Source of the DNA: an archaeon
GTDB taxonomy: Archaea; Thermoproteota; Nitrososphaeria; Nitrososphaerales; Gagatemarchaeaceae
NCBI GenBank assembly: GCA_021786575.1
Contig: JAJYMY010000002.1
Coordinates: 1-64,000, forward strand
Length of the DNA: 64,000 nucleotides
Reading direction: 5' to 3'
Shown here: piece by piece, positions 34,128 to 43,049 of the stretch
Position numbering within the stretch: position 1 is the first letter of the stretch
Layout: each line of letters begins with the position of its first letter
Position numbers and translations under genes: made by a program
The notes under the pieces: model-generated
Databases searched by the model: none
What the model saw: only the letters and a program-made list of their open reading frames with translations
Told to the model about the DNA's origin: nothing

Positions 34128-36152
34128 TTAGGGGACCCTGACTGTCGACTCGCTCCCGGACTTCTCCACCCTGAATATCTGGTCGGCGAAACTTTCCAGC
34201 TCTTTGTCGTGCGACACGATGATAATCTGCGGGCACCCTACATCATCTAGAACCTCCCTCACCGTCCCTAGTTGTTCTTTGCTGAAGCCATCAGTGGGCT
34301 CGTCTAGTATCAGGAGATTGGACTTCATGCCGACCGATACCCTCTGGGTGATGACGTTCAGGGCGAGGCGGTAAGCAAGGGCGATACTCGTCCTCTCGCC
34401 TCCGCTAAGGTATCTCACGTCCTGTTCGTATCCGCCTTGTGTCACTACCGGAGAGAAGTCCTCGTCTACACCGACCTCCTTGTCCGGGTCGTTCACCAGC
34501 ATGCCGAACCACCTCTTGAAGAGCGAGTCGAACTCCTGATTGATGGTGGCAAGTACCGATTTCTCGATTAGCTTGACGGTGGGGACGAAGTAGTCTTCGA
34601 GCCAAATCTCCCTCGCCCTGAGTCTCTTGCTCTTGTTGGATGCCTCTTCTTTGGCGACTATCTCGATAGCTATCTCCGTCTGCCTCTTCTGGATTGATTC
34701 GACGATGCTCCTCGTCTTGATGAGCCTATCCCTGGTGGCCCTAAGCCTTTCCTCCGACTTGGCCAGCTTCTTGTCGGCTGTCTCCATCTCCTTGGCCAGC
34801 CCGCTCAACTCGTCAAGCTGCTTCCCGAGCTGTTGGAGCGTGCTCTTCGCGAAGGTCGCCCTCTTATCGAACTTGCGTTTCGACTGCTCTTTCCTCTCAA
34901 TTTCGACCCTCAGCCTCGCCCTTTCCACGCGCCGATGGGCTGCTTCCTTCACCGCGTACTTGTAGGACTCGTATTCCTCTATCTTCCCCCTCAGGGTTAG
35001 AATCTCTGCTTCCACCGCCGCCAGTTCTTCAGCCAGATGGCCCCTCTCAGCTTCCTTCCTCCCCCTCTTTTCCTCGAAGTCGTGAGTTCCCACCGGCCGG
35101 TCGCAGACGGGGCAGACGCCGTTCTTCATTATCGACTCGTAGTCCGAGAGCTTGGCCTCGGTAGCAGCCTTGAGTTCGGTGAGCTTCTTCGCCTTCGCCT
35201 CGAGAGCTCTCTCCCTCTTCTTAAGCTCGGGGAGGGAGCTGGCCGCAGATGGGCGTGCGATATCGGTACGAATAAGACTGTTTTCCAGTTCCCGAAGACT
35301 GAGGCGCAACTCAGCGACTTCGTCTCCGAGCTCGATTGCGTCCTTCGCGGCCTCCGCTTCAAGACGCTCATAGTATTCCTTCTCTGCTTTGACATTCTGC
35401 AGGCTAATCTCGCGCTTCTGAAGGGCTTCCTTCTCCGCCTTCGCGACCAGCAAATGACCCTCGTCCGCTGTCTCTGCGTCTTCCAGCTTGGTCAATTCGG
35501 CCTTCTGCTTCTCTTCGTCCGCCTGCAATTGATGCACTTGAGAGCGCAGTTCCCCCATGCCCGTAGCAATCCCATCTTGTTCCCGGGCCTCCTCTCTGAT
35601 GTACTTCGCAGACTCTTCTGCGTTGATGGCCGCGGTCTTGTAGTCTTCGACCCTGAACGCCCGCCTCAGAATCTGAAGCCTCTGCTCCGGCGCCAGGACC
35701 AGGATGCTTTTCATATCCTCCTGGGGCGTGTAGACCGCGTAGCGGTAAATCCAGCTCTGGGCCTTAGGGTCGGGGGCTTCGTTGAACTCGAGCGTCTCGA
35801 GCACCCTCTCCTTCAGTTCACTCGGCGACAACGCAATTGTCTCGCTTGGCATCTTCAGCTCTCCGTCAATCTGTTGAATCTTCCCTCCCTTCCTCTGAAG
35901 CCTCCTCCTGATTTGGTAGTCATACCCGTCGACCTCGAATACCATTCTTACCTCGCCACTGTCCTCCCCCAACTTCAGGATGGAGTTACCTGACTCCGGC
36001 CCCAAGCCGAAGAGGGCGAACTCGATTCCAATCAAGACGCTGGACTTGCCTGACCCTATGTCGCCCTCCAGTAGTGTCTTGCCGAGCGGAAAATCGATCA
36101 CCGAGTGCCCGTGACTTCTGATGTTTGTAAGCTCGAGTTCCTTGATTATCAA
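34128..36152 (-). CDS. rad50: DNA double-strand break repair ATPase Rad50
   Basis: SMC-like ATPase, 674 aa, shorter than the usual 850-900 because of reduced coiled coils. Walker A is GDIGSGKSS (30-38), the zinc hook CPVC is at 347-350 in the coiled coil, the ABC signature is LSGGERTSIALAYR, and Walker B is LLILDEPTDGFS. It forms the end-processing complex with Mre11; its start overlaps the mre11 stop by 4 nt. HerA and NurA, the usual archaeal partners, are not in the window. Confidence 0.95.
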   Translation of the reverse strand: MIIKELELTNIRSHGHSVIDFPLGKTLLEGDIGSGKSSVLIGIEFALFGLGPESGNSILKLGEDSGEVRMVFEVDGYDYQIRRRLQRKGGKIQQIDGELKMPSETIALSPSELKERVLETLEFNEAPDPKAQSWIYRYAVYTPQEDMKSILVLAPEQRLQILRRAFRVEDYKTAAINAEESAKYIREEAREQDGIATGMGELRSQVHQLQADEEKQKAELTKLEDAETADEGHLLVAKAEKEALQKREISLQNVKAEKEYYERLEAEAAKDAIELGDEVAELRLSLRELENSLIRTDIARPSAASSLPELKKRERALEAKAKKLTELKAATEAKLSDYESIMKNGVCPVCDRPVGTHDFEEKRGRKEAERGHLAEELAAVEAEILTLRGKIEEYESYKYAVKEAAHRRVERARLRVEIERKEQSKRKFDKRATFAKSTLQQLGKQLDELSGLAKEMETADKKLAKSEERLRATRDRLIKTRSIVESIQKRQTEIAIEIVAKEEASNKSKRLRAREIWLEDYFVPTVKLIEKSVLATINQEFDSLFKRWFGMLVNDPDKEVGVDEDFSPVVTQGGYEQDVRYLSGGERTSIALAYRLALNVITQRVSVGMKSNLLILDEPTDGFSKEQLGTVREVLDDVGCPQIIIVSHDKELESFADQIFRVEKSGSESTVRVP

Positions 36153-37402
36153 CCCTGTTTCTCTTTCTCCAGCGCATACACGCCCTCTCGGACCATCCTT
36201 CCAGTGTAATCCTTCTTCGTCTCTCCCAACTTTGGTGGCTGGCGCCAGAGCCTGAGGAGCTCGAGGCTGACTTCTGCGCCCTGCTGCCCTCGGAGGTGCT
36301 CTTCAGCCGCATCGATCTTCCCGGCTTCGCTCTCGAAGAGGCTCCTCTCAATGGAAGAAGGTTCTTCTCCAGAGAAGACATGGCCTGAAGGTTCTTTCGA
36401 CTTCAACGCGTTCCTGTTGAGATAGACATGGATGGCCCCGCGATCGGAGAGGCTGGAACGAAGTCCTGCCAGTCCTACTTCTGACACCCTCCCTCCAGCT
36501 AGCTCACCGAAGACCCTGATGACAACCAACTTCCCTGATACATCAGTCCCTTTGAAGTCCTCAGATATCATGAACCCTGAATCTGATGCGTTCCGCCCCG
36601 TCAGGTCGTATTCCCTGAAAACGCCCTCGAACGAGTTCATCGGGATGAACGTCTTGCTCCTGACGTGCTCGTCGAATTCGACGACGTAGAACCCGCGCTT
36701 CTCTCCCTTCGCCGTGGCTTCTAGGTCTTGACCATAGCCAATGAACAGCGGACCAGGGAACACTATGTCCTCCAACCCCGGCAGCCTGAACTCACCTCTC
36801 TCATGGATGTGTCCTCCTGCATAATAGTCGAATCCTTTGGGGAGCAGTGAGGAGTCCACAGACTCCATTGCACTGAGCTGCCTTGGCTTGAACTCAGTCA
36901 GCCCGCTGTGGAAAGCGAATATCTTGAACCCCTGTTCAGCTTCGAGCGCCTCCCTGTCAAGGGCCGCGAAGTATCTGCTTTCGAGCCCTATCTTTCGTGC
37001 CGAAATGCCTGCTATCTTCGCACCGGTCTTCGCGTCGACGGTAACTCCCAGTCTCAAACTATCGCCGTCGAAGGTGGGCTTGAATACGTTGTTCAGCACC
37101 CCTGCGGTGTTGAGGATGTCTATGACTGAGGTCCCATTGGGCGTGTAGTCGTGGCTACCATAGATAGCATAGATGGGTATCCCATGATGCTGGACCTCCA
37201 TCATGCTCTTCAGCGCCGCATTCACCACCCCAAGATCCGGGATTCCTACGTGGAAGAGGTCCCCCGATACAAGGATGAAATCCACGCCGAGTTCGATGCA
37301 CCTTTTTGTCGTCGAGTCGAACGTCTGCAGCTCGAACTTCTGGAGGCTCGGTTCTCTATGTGCCCCTAAGTGGACGTCTGCGAGATGTGCGAATTTGTGC
37401 AA
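36149..37402 (-). CDS. mre11: DNA repair exonuclease Mre11
   Basis: Mn-dependent nuclease, 417 aa. Phosphoesterase motifs are visible: LADVHLG (D9, H11), SGDLFH (47-51), GSHDY (82-86) and GGHIHERG. Motif III is GSHD rather than the common GNHD, placing Ser at a position that usually contributes Asn to metal binding. The capping domain follows, and a C-terminal helical region binds Rad50. TTG start with the TATA element GCTTAAAGTG at 37426-37435; first gene of mre11-rad50. Confidence 0.95.
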   Translation of the reverse strand: MHKFAHLADVHLGAHREPSLQKFELQTFDSTTKRCIELGVDFILVSGDLFHVGIPDLGVVNAALKSMMEVQHHGIPIYAIYGSHDYTPNGTSVIDILNTAGVLNNVFKPTFDGDSLRLGVTVDAKTGAKIAGISARKIGLESRYFAALDREALEAEQGFKIFAFHSGLTEFKPRQLSAMESVDSSLLPKGFDYYAGGHIHERGEFRLPGLEDIVFPGPLFIGYGQDLEATAKGEKRGFYVVEFDEHVRSKTFIPMNSFEGVFREYDLTGRNASDSGFMISEDFKGTDVSGKLVVIRVFGELAGGRVSEVGLAGLRSSLSDRGAIHVYLNRNALKSKEPSGHVFSGEEPSSIERSLFESEAGKIDAAEEHLRGQQGAEVSLELLRLWRQPPKLGETKKDYTGRMVREGVYALEKEKQG

Positions 37403-37435
37403 CTGGCGGCCTCAGGATAATATCACTTTAAGCAT

Positions 37436-37918
37436 CTTTCGGAGCCATGACCGCTCGAACATGGTTTCGCAGTTTCCGTTTCCAACGCTCGGCGTCTGAC
37501 TTTTTCGCAGCTCGACTTGAGTTTGGAGACTATGTCCCTACTCCCCTGTTAATCCCTGTAATGCTCGTGTGCTCGACCATCCGACTCGCGACATTTGCAG
37601 GGATAATGTTCTCTCACCACTAGTATACTATGGGGTGTTCCACATGGGCGGTTCCTATGTCCGTCGAACGGAAACTATGAGCTGAGGTGAAGCGCCAAGC
37701 TCCCTGGTTCCCATGATATCGTGACGCAGCTGCCTAATGTAAACTTCTCCAAAGCTTAGTCAGGCCTTCTTAGCCAGGTTGGACCTTCTCCACGTGTATT
37801 CGACCGCCCCGACTACTTGTCGCCCCCTGAGGCACCGGACCTATGGGTCCGCGCTCTCTGTCCTCTATCTGTGTGGAGGACTCCATGACATCTGCGTAGG
37901 GTGCAAGGGAATAATTCG
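37436..37918. other. Intergenic region, nothing recognised
   Basis: About 480 nt between the mre11 promoter and the RNase P RNA terminator hairpin. It contains the palindrome TAGTATACTA near 37621-37630 but no ORF or tRNA. Confidence 0.35.
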
Positions 37919-37950
37919 CCCTCGGCGGGGTTCTCTCCCCTCCGCCGAGG
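37919..37950 (-). terminator. Hairpin at the 3' end of the RNase P RNA gene
   Basis: Stem CTCGGCGG/CCGCCGAG with an 11-13-nt loop directly after the P1 3' strand, followed by an AT-rich GAATTATT. It may be a terminator or processing signal. Confidence 0.4.
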
Positions 37951-38257
37951 ATTCCGACGCGCGCCGGCTGTAGTCCTCCTTCTGTTCTAGACGGGATTCC
38001 GCTCAGCGGCCTACCCTGGCCTGTCACAGGCACTTCATCGGCCACGTTTGGCCTTGCTCCGCACGGGTCAGCCGTTTCACCCCGCATCCCACCGACCTCA
38101 AGGTCGCCCTATCACAGCTCATGGTGGGCCGGGTCTCGTTTCTGTTCTGGAGCCGACCGTCTCCGATCGCGCCTCCTGGCGCCGTGCGTCCTGTAGTGAG
38201 GGAGGAACTTCCCCAGGAGATCCCCGTGGCCCGTCCACCGGCTCACGTCGGTCCCAT
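37949..38257 (-). ncRNA. rnpB: RNase P RNA, archaeal type A-like
   Basis: Catalytic RNA for tRNA 5' maturation, about 309 nt. Conserved regions in order on the minus strand: CR I GGGGAAGTTCCTCC (38200-38214), GGGTGAAACGGC (38071-38083), GGAGCAAGGCC (38051-38061) and the CR V strand AGAACAGAAGGAGGACT ending near 37974-37990. CR I and CR V pair to form P4, including the conserved bulged U (AGT-T-CCTCC with GGAGG-ACT). The ends pair as P1 (CCGACG/CGTCGG). A TATA-like GTTAACTG at 38272-38281 fits a start near 38255. Confidence 0.9.
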
Positions 38258-38522
38258 GCCCTTCCCAATCACAGTTAACTCTTTCCTAGGTGTGAAGCTC
38301 GCGCGGTGCGGCGGTCCAGAAAGGCAGCTAGTTGGAAAGGTCGGACGAGTGAGCCATAAGATGTCGACTTCCGGCGCCCAAAGACCCCACAGAACAGGAA
38401 ACCTGCAGTCGATATTGAAGACGATACGTCATTCAGAAAGAGGTAGACATTACCCCATGGAGAGCGGCGCACGCCCTTTTCGTGGACGGCTTCACGAGTT
38501 GGCGTGTCGACTAGGTGCTTCA
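38258..38522. other. Spacer upstream of the RNase P RNA gene
   Basis: Holds the presumed RNase P RNA promoter (38272-38281); no ORF was accepted in the rest. Confidence 0.35.
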
Positions 38523-39131
38523 CTATTCCTGCGTGGGAGTATCTGGCGTGAAGAGGTGGGGGAAATACTCCCTCTCCGCCTGCCTGACCTTCCCTTCTGT
38601 CCTTGCCCTACGGTACGCTTCCAGCGGCTCATGGTTGAGGGTCAGGAAGGTTGGGCCCCACTTGTATATGCTGAGGTATCTCTCGGCCTCTTCGACTTCG
38701 CCTAGTATGTACATGGTGCCTGCTACTGCCTCCAACGAGCTGAGTATCCCGGCCCTGGAGTAGTTGGTTGGGTTCGCCGCCAAGAGCGCTGGGAGCCTTC
38801 GGTGCTTCCCCCCGAGTTTCCTGAAGAAGACTTCATGAGCCTGGTTCCAAGAACAGTCTACGGCGAGCACGGCCTTCGCCCCTCGGTCAGGCTGAGACAA
38901 CACCCTGTGGGCGAAGGGGTTCAGGACGATTATCCTGTCTGATGCGTGGAATTTACGGCTGACCCCCTTCGCCAGATCCATATTGACCATCTTCCTGGCG
39001 GTGCACTTTGTCGGGTCGTCCTGACCCATTTCCAGGGTGAATACACCTATCACAACGCGATTCCCTTGCGCCTCCCAGGCCGCTTCCTTATCTACTGTCT
39101 GCCGAGCGGCAACTTCGCCCCGTAGGGGCAA
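38523..39131 (-). CDS. tsr3: 16S rRNA aminocarboxypropyltransferase Tsr3
   Basis: Adds the acp group from SAM to a hypermodified rRNA nucleotide of the small subunit. DUF367 signatures are complete: DDPTKCTARKM, LNPFAHRVLSQPD, AVDCSWNQ and RRLPALLAANPTNYSRAGILSSLEA. The TTG at 39131 is too near the TATA-like element (39132-39143); a GTG at 39053 (IGVFTLEMGQDD) gives the usual N-terminus. Confidence 0.93.
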   Translation of the reverse strand: MPLRGEVAARQTVDKEAAWEAQGNRVVIGVFTLEMGQDDPTKCTARKMVNMDLAKGVSRKFHASDRIIVLNPFAHRVLSQPDRGAKAVLAVDCSWNQAHEVFFRKLGGKHRRLPALLAANPTNYSRAGILSSLEAVAGTMYILGEVEEAERYLSIYKWGPTFLTLNHEPLEAYRRARTEGKVRQAEREYFPHLFTPDTPTQE

Positions 39132-39178
39132 CGGTTATTACTGCAGGCTGCTAGAGAAGGAGGAGAGGTAGATCAGGT

Positions 39179-39412
39179 ATCCCTCAAGCTTTCGTCTTGG
39201 TGAACGCAGACCTCGGGGCTGAAGAGGATTTGCTCAAGAAGCTCCGTGAAATCCCCAATGTCAAGGAGGTCTACGTGGTCTATGGCGTCTATGACGTCGT
39301 CGCTAGGGTAGAAGCAGACACCATGGAGAAGGTCAAGGAGACAATCACTTGGAACATCAGGCGGCTCGACAAGGTGAGGAGCACCCTCACCATGATCGTG
39401 GTAGACGCTTAG
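39179..39412 (+). CDS. Stand-alone Lrp/AsnC ligand-binding (RAM) domain protein
   Basis: 71-77 aa ferredoxin-like ACT/RAM domain with LREIPNVKEVYVVYGVYDVVARVEA split across typical strands. It lacks the DNA-binding domain, so it probably binds amino acids or modulates full-length Lrp proteins. The family N-terminus is normally M-P-x-A-F/Y-V-L-V-N-A; here that frame begins at an ATC codon (39179) 9 nt after GAGGT, while the first standard codon is TTG at 39197, inside the first strand. Start therefore uncertain. Confidence 0.85.
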   Translation: MPQAFVLVNADLGAEEDLLKKLREIPNVKEVYVVYGVYDVVARVEADTMEKVKETITWNIRRLDKVRSTLTMIVVDA

Positions 39413-39458
39413 TCGTCGTTTCCATGCTTAAAACGCCCCTGGACCACTATCGCCCCTC

Positions 39459-40649
39459 GTGCGGTTCCTCGTAGGCATCGATGACACTGATTCCTCTCGC
39501 GGCTATTGCACCACCTACTTGGCGTACCGGATCGCCACCGACCTCAGCCAGACGATCAAGGTGTGCCCTTATCCGCGCCTCGTCAGGCTCAACCCCAACA
39601 TCCCGTTCAAGACGCGAGGAAACGCCGCGGTCTGCCTGACCCTCGAGGGGGACGACCCAGAGGCCGCCTTCCGCGCCCTTTCCTCCAAGGTCATGGAACT
39701 GGCTGATGTCGGGGGTGGAGCCAACTCTGGGATGGTCTTCCTCGAGGGCACCTCGAGGGCAACCGCCTTCGAGAGCCTCTATCAGGACGCACTCACGGCT
39801 GTCGTCAACCCACACAGGGCCCGAAGCATCGTCAAGGAGGAGGGGGGGAGGATTTTCGAGCTCGGAAACGGCATGGGGGTCGTGGGGGCCGCGGCTTCTA
39901 TCGGGTTCGGCGGAGCCTCAGACCACACCTACGAGCTCATCGCATACAGGAGTAAGGAGCACTGGGGCACAAGGCGGCTCATTGATAGCTCTTCAGTCAA
40001 GGAAATGGACGCCCGAATGTTTCCTCACACCTTCAACAGCTACGACTACCAGAAGAAGAAGGTCCTCGTAGCACCTCATGGGCCGGACCCGGTCTTTGTC
40101 GGAATCCGCGGAGATTCACCTTCCTCCGTCCTCAGTGCCTTCAGGATGCTGAACTATGATGAGCCTCTAGAGGGACACATGGTCTACCTTTCCAACCAGC
40201 ACACCGACGCTCATATTCAGAGGAAGCTTGATTGGAAGGTCTACTCTTCCGGCTGGGTGGACGGCGAGGTCGAAGGTGTTGAGGTGGGTGAAGGAGGGCA
40301 CGTCTACGTCACCATCGACCAAGGCGGGACAAGGCGTACCTTGGCCGCCTATGAGCCTACAGGGGACCTCAGGCGCGCCGCGAAGCTCCTGAAGAGGGGA
40401 GACTCAATTCGCGCTTCCGGTGGCGTAAGGAGAGCCACATCCCGCCACCCGAAGATTCTCAACATGGAAAGGCTTGAGGTGATGCGCGCGTACGGCGGTA
40501 GTCTGGAGGCTGGGGTCTACATCTCATCTGCGAGGTCAAACAGGCACCTGACCAAGCCCCTGATGAGATATGGCCTTGAGGTCTGTGAGGAGGCCGAGCC
40601 TGTCGAAGGCTGGCTCGAGCCTACTACATTGCCGCGAGAGCACGTCTGA
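39459..40649 (+). CDS. tiaS: tRNA(Ile2) 2-agmatinylcytidine synthetase
   Basis: Attaches agmatine to C34 of tRNA-Ile(CAU) so that it reads AUA. 396 aa: N-terminal VGIDDTDSSRGYCTTYLA, LVRLNPNIPFKTRGNAAV, central GASDHTYELIAYR and a C-terminal OB-fold with a short zinc-ribbon-like end lacking clear Cys pairs (only one Cys, LEVCEEA), so the C-terminal ribbon seen in some homologs is reduced. GTG start with the TATA element CTTAAAACG at 39427-39435. Confidence 0.94.
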   Translation: MRFLVGIDDTDSSRGYCTTYLAYRIATDLSQTIKVCPYPRLVRLNPNIPFKTRGNAAVCLTLEGDDPEAAFRALSSKVMELADVGGGANSGMVFLEGTSRATAFESLYQDALTAVVNPHRARSIVKEEGGRIFELGNGMGVVGAAASIGFGGASDHTYELIAYRSKEHWGTRRLIDSSSVKEMDARMFPHTFNSYDYQKKKVLVAPHGPDPVFVGIRGDSPSSVLSAFRMLNYDEPLEGHMVYLSNQHTDAHIQRKLDWKVYSSGWVDGEVEGVEVGEGGHVYVTIDQGGTRRTLAAYEPTGDLRRAAKLLKRGDSIRASGGVRRATSRHPKILNMERLEVMRAYGGSLEAGVYISSARSNRHLTKPLMRYGLEVCEEAEPVEGWLEPTTLPREHV

Positions 40650-41799
40650 AGTCTTCGATGAGGTCGTCAGTGTCTTCTATCCCTACCGAGACTCTCACGA
40701 GCGTCTCAGCGATTCCCGTCTTCTTCCTGTCATCGGCAGACATCTGTGTGTGGGTCATGTTATAGGGCTGCGACACCAGAGTCTCGACCCCGCCCAAGCT
40801 GGCGGCGAGCCTCGCGACTTTCACAGACTCCGTGAACCTCATGGCGTCCCTCGTCGTCCCCTTGATTTCGAAACTGAGCATGCCGCCGAAGCCCTTCATC
40901 TGCTTCTTCGCGAGCGAATGCTGCGGGTGGGTCTTGAGCCCAGGGTAGTGCACCGATGACACCCTCCTGTGTGTGGACAGGAACTCGGCGAGGGCCATGG
41001 CGCTGGCGTTCTGCTGTCTCACCCTGATTGCCATGGTCTTCATCCCACGGAGGACGAGCCAGGCGGGGAGCGGGTCCAGCGTCCCTCCGAGCTCTCTCCT
41101 CATCATCTTAATCTTCCTTATCCTCTCTTCGTCTGCCATTACCGCTCCCGCTATCACGTCCGCGTGCCCATTGAGGTACTTCGTCGCGCTGTGGAGGACG
41201 AGGTCGGCTCCGAGGTCCAGCGGGTTCTGGTTGATTGGCGACGCGAACGTATTATCCACGACGAGCTGGGCACCGTTTGAATGAGCGAGCTTAGCCGTCT
41301 TCCCTATGTCGACGAGCTTCAGGGTGGGGTTCGTGGGGCTCTCGACATAGATTATCCTGGTGTTCGTCTTCATGCCATTCTCCATGGCCCCAGAATCTCC
41401 CGTGTCCACCAAAGTGGTGTCGAAACCGAGCCCGGGGAGGATGTCATGGAGGAGCCCGAACGTCCCTCCATAGAGGTCTCTTATCGCCAACGCATGACAC
41501 CCCCTCTCCAAGAATGCGAAGACGGAAGTGGATATGGCCGCCATGCCAGACGAGAAGGCAGCGCTGGCCTCCGCGTGCTCGAAGGCTCCGAGCTTCTTCT
41601 CGAGCCTCACTACCGTTGGGTTGTCCCACCTGGAATATGTGTATCCCTTCGCCCCTGAGGCTGATACCGCGAGAGGGACGTCGGCGGCCCTGACGAACCC
41701 GAAAGTCGAGGTCTCGTAGATGGGAGCGATAAGGGAGCCGGTGCTGTCGTCTAAGGGTTCCGCTTCATGGACGGACTTCGTCGAGTCCCCTGGCAAGTC
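40624..41799 (-). CDS. Cystathionine gamma-synthase / Cys-Met metabolism PLP enzyme
   Basis: About 391 aa, fold-type I. GYTYSRWDNPTVVRLE, AAFSSGMAAISTSVFAFL, VDNTFASPINQNPLDLGADLVLHSATKYLNGHADV (PLP lysine in SATK) and VLRGMKTMAIRVR are family motifs. It could be cystathionine gamma-synthase, gamma-lyase or O-acetylhomoserine sulfhydrylase; sequence alone does not decide. TTG at 41799 fits the TATA element at 41822-41830 better than the TTG at 41814. The 3' end overlaps tiaS by 26 nt. Confidence 0.9.
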   Translation of the reverse strand, partial: DLPGDSTKSVHEAEPLDDSTGSLIAPIYETSTFGFVRAADVPLAVSASGAKGYTYSRWDNPTVVRLEKKLGAFEHAEASAAFSSGMAAISTSVFAFLERGCHALAIRDLYGGTFGLLHDILPGLGFDTTLVDTGDSGAMENGMKTNTRIIYVESPTNPTLKLVDIGKTAKLAHSNGAQLVVDNTFASPINQNPLDLGADLVLHSATKYLNGHADVIAGAVMADEERIRKIKMMRRELGGTLDPLPAWLVLRGMKTMAIRVRQQNASAMALAEFLSTHRRVSSVHYPGLKTHPQHSLAKKQMKGFGGMLSFEIKGTTRDAMRFTESVKVARLAASLGGVETLVSQPYNMTHTQMSADDRKKTGIAETLVRVSVGIEDTDDLIEDFRRALAAM

Positions 41800-41946
41800 C
41801 CCCACCTTCTGCAACGGAGTGTAAATACATGGCGGAGAAAACCCTGGGTGTAAGCGGTAGTGCTCTCGTCGGTCGGGTCAGGTCTGGAGGGGTGAGAGCG
41901 CGGCTATATCCAATTGGGTGAAGATGTCAGTTGCGTTCTGTCTTCT

Positions 41947-42414
41947 CTATGAGCTCCTGCACTTCTCGCAGCGTTTCTCATCGCTCTTGACCGGCTGGAC
42001 GAAAAACGAGTCTCGGTTGGCGCAGAAGAATAGGGCGGCCCTGTCTGGGTCATCATTTTTCGCCCTGCGATAGTTCTGCGTCCAATACATCTCCTTGAGA
42101 ATCAGGTCGTTGCTGTTCCTATCGAGTCCCAAATCCCAGGCATAGCGGCTGGCTATCCTGACATCTCCGCCCTCGACTACCTGCGTTCCCTGGACTGCGG
42201 TCTGCACAAATCTCATGAAGCCATCTGTGTCCGGATGGATTCCGTACCAGATTATCCTCGATACGTATCTCCCCGAGCAGACGTGGAGACCCATTGAGCC
42301 ACCTTCGAAGTACTCGATTGCCGCTTGGCCGCCACAATGCTGGCATTTCGTTGTGGTAGCCAAGAACGAACGAGCTATGTCAACGGCATTACTTTGCAGA
42401 TGTGCCACCTTCAA
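41947..42414 (-). CDS. Conserved hypothetical protein with two CxxC pairs
   Basis: 155 aa. CQHCGGQ near residue 24 and CEKCRSS at the very end could bind one zinc ion; a third Cys pair is absent. Middle: HPDTDGFMRFVQTAV and a WTQNYRRAKNDDPDRAALFF segment. No family recognised. Its start overlaps the end of the thioredoxin-like gene by 26 nt, so they are probably co-transcribed. Confidence 0.65.
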   Translation of the reverse strand: MKVAHLQSNAVDIARSFLATTTKCQHCGGQAAIEYFEGGSMGLHVCSGRYVSRIIWYGIHPDTDGFMRFVQTAVQGTQVVEGGDVRIASRYAWDLGLDRNSNDLILKEMYWTQNYRRAKNDDPDRAALFFCANRDSFFVQPVKSDEKRCEKCRSS

Positions 42415-42796
42415 AGTAAGGACTGTTCAGCAGGTTCTTGACAGCGCGTTTGGTGAGTTCTAATCCCTCTGAATACCCACTGAGCACATGTCGTAGCGTC
42501 CCGTCTCGCATCTCCACGAACACCTGTGGTATGATGTAGTCTTCTGCCCAGTCCCCGTGGTTTCTCACGAGCTCGTCAGCCTTCTTTACTTGCTCAGGGT
42601 TGTCTATGTCGTAGTCGAAGAAGCCAACGTTGAGCTCCAACGCCCTCTCCTTGATTGGTTCAACCGTGGTAGGGTGACAGTGGGGGCACCACGTCGCATG
42701 CACCACATGTATTGCCTTTATTTCGTTCGATCCAGTCCCCTCCTCTGTTTTTAGGTCAAAGCAGGATATAAAACTCGCCCTGGTCACCATCGCCAT
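42389..42796 (-). CDS. Thioredoxin-like protein with CPHC active site
   Basis: About 135 aa. IHVVHATWCPHCHPTT provides a thioredoxin-fold redox motif (WCPHC), followed by FFDYDIDNPEQVKKADELV and IIPQVFVEM with the expected cis-Pro. Redox partner or disulfide reductase in the cytosol. The start is unclear: an ATG at 42796 is possible, but a strong TATA (TTTTATATCC, 42766-42775) lies inside the frame and would need a start nearer the first strand. Confidence 0.82.
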   Translation of the reverse strand: MAMVTRASFISCFDLKTEEGTGSNEIKAIHVVHATWCPHCHPTTVEPIKERALELNVGFFDYDIDNPEQVKKADELVRNHGDWAEDYIIPQVFVEMRDGTLRHVLSGYSEGLELTKRAVKNLLNSPYFEGGTSAK

Positions 42797-42875
42797 CAAA
42801 AGCTTGGATGTCGGGGATGAAAGCGAAGTCACATATCAAGCGATGCCGTGGGAACGACGAGCTAAGTGACGGAAG

Positions 42876-43006
42876 TAGCGAGGGGAGGATTTGAACGTGC
42901 GGTCGGGCGTGTCCCCGATCTCCGCTCTGCGGGTATCCAAGCTTTCGCTTATGAGCCCGCCGGGATGATCCTTACCCCCACGGGGGTCTGGCTTCCCCAC
43001 CTCGCT
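42876..43006 (-). tRNA. Initiator tRNA-Met (CAT) with three predicted introns
   Basis: The 131-nt gene folds after removal of three introns. Acceptor AGCGAGG/CCTCGCT plus A73 gives the A1-U72 pair, and anticodon stem GCGGG/CCCGC has the three G-C pairs of initiators; anticodon loop CTCATAA. Intron 1 (17 nt, 42971-42987) is in the D loop, intron 2 (15 nt, 42934-42948) in the anticodon loop, intron 3 (23 nt, 42897-42919) splits the T stem (GGAG / G TTCAAAT CCTCC). The spliced tRNA is 76 nt with D stem GGGA/TCCC. Splice points may shift by 1-2 nt. A TATA element GACTTAAGGG lies at 43030-43039. Confidence 0.85.
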
Positions 43007-43049
43007 GCTGAGCCCTCCTCGCGGTTCTCCCTTAAGTCTTGCCCAAGCC

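Noticed and set aside
35037-35993. 318-aa plus-strand ORF inside rad50
   Set aside because: A shadow of the rad50 coiled-coil coding sequence; rad50 has all catalytic motifs in the correct frame.
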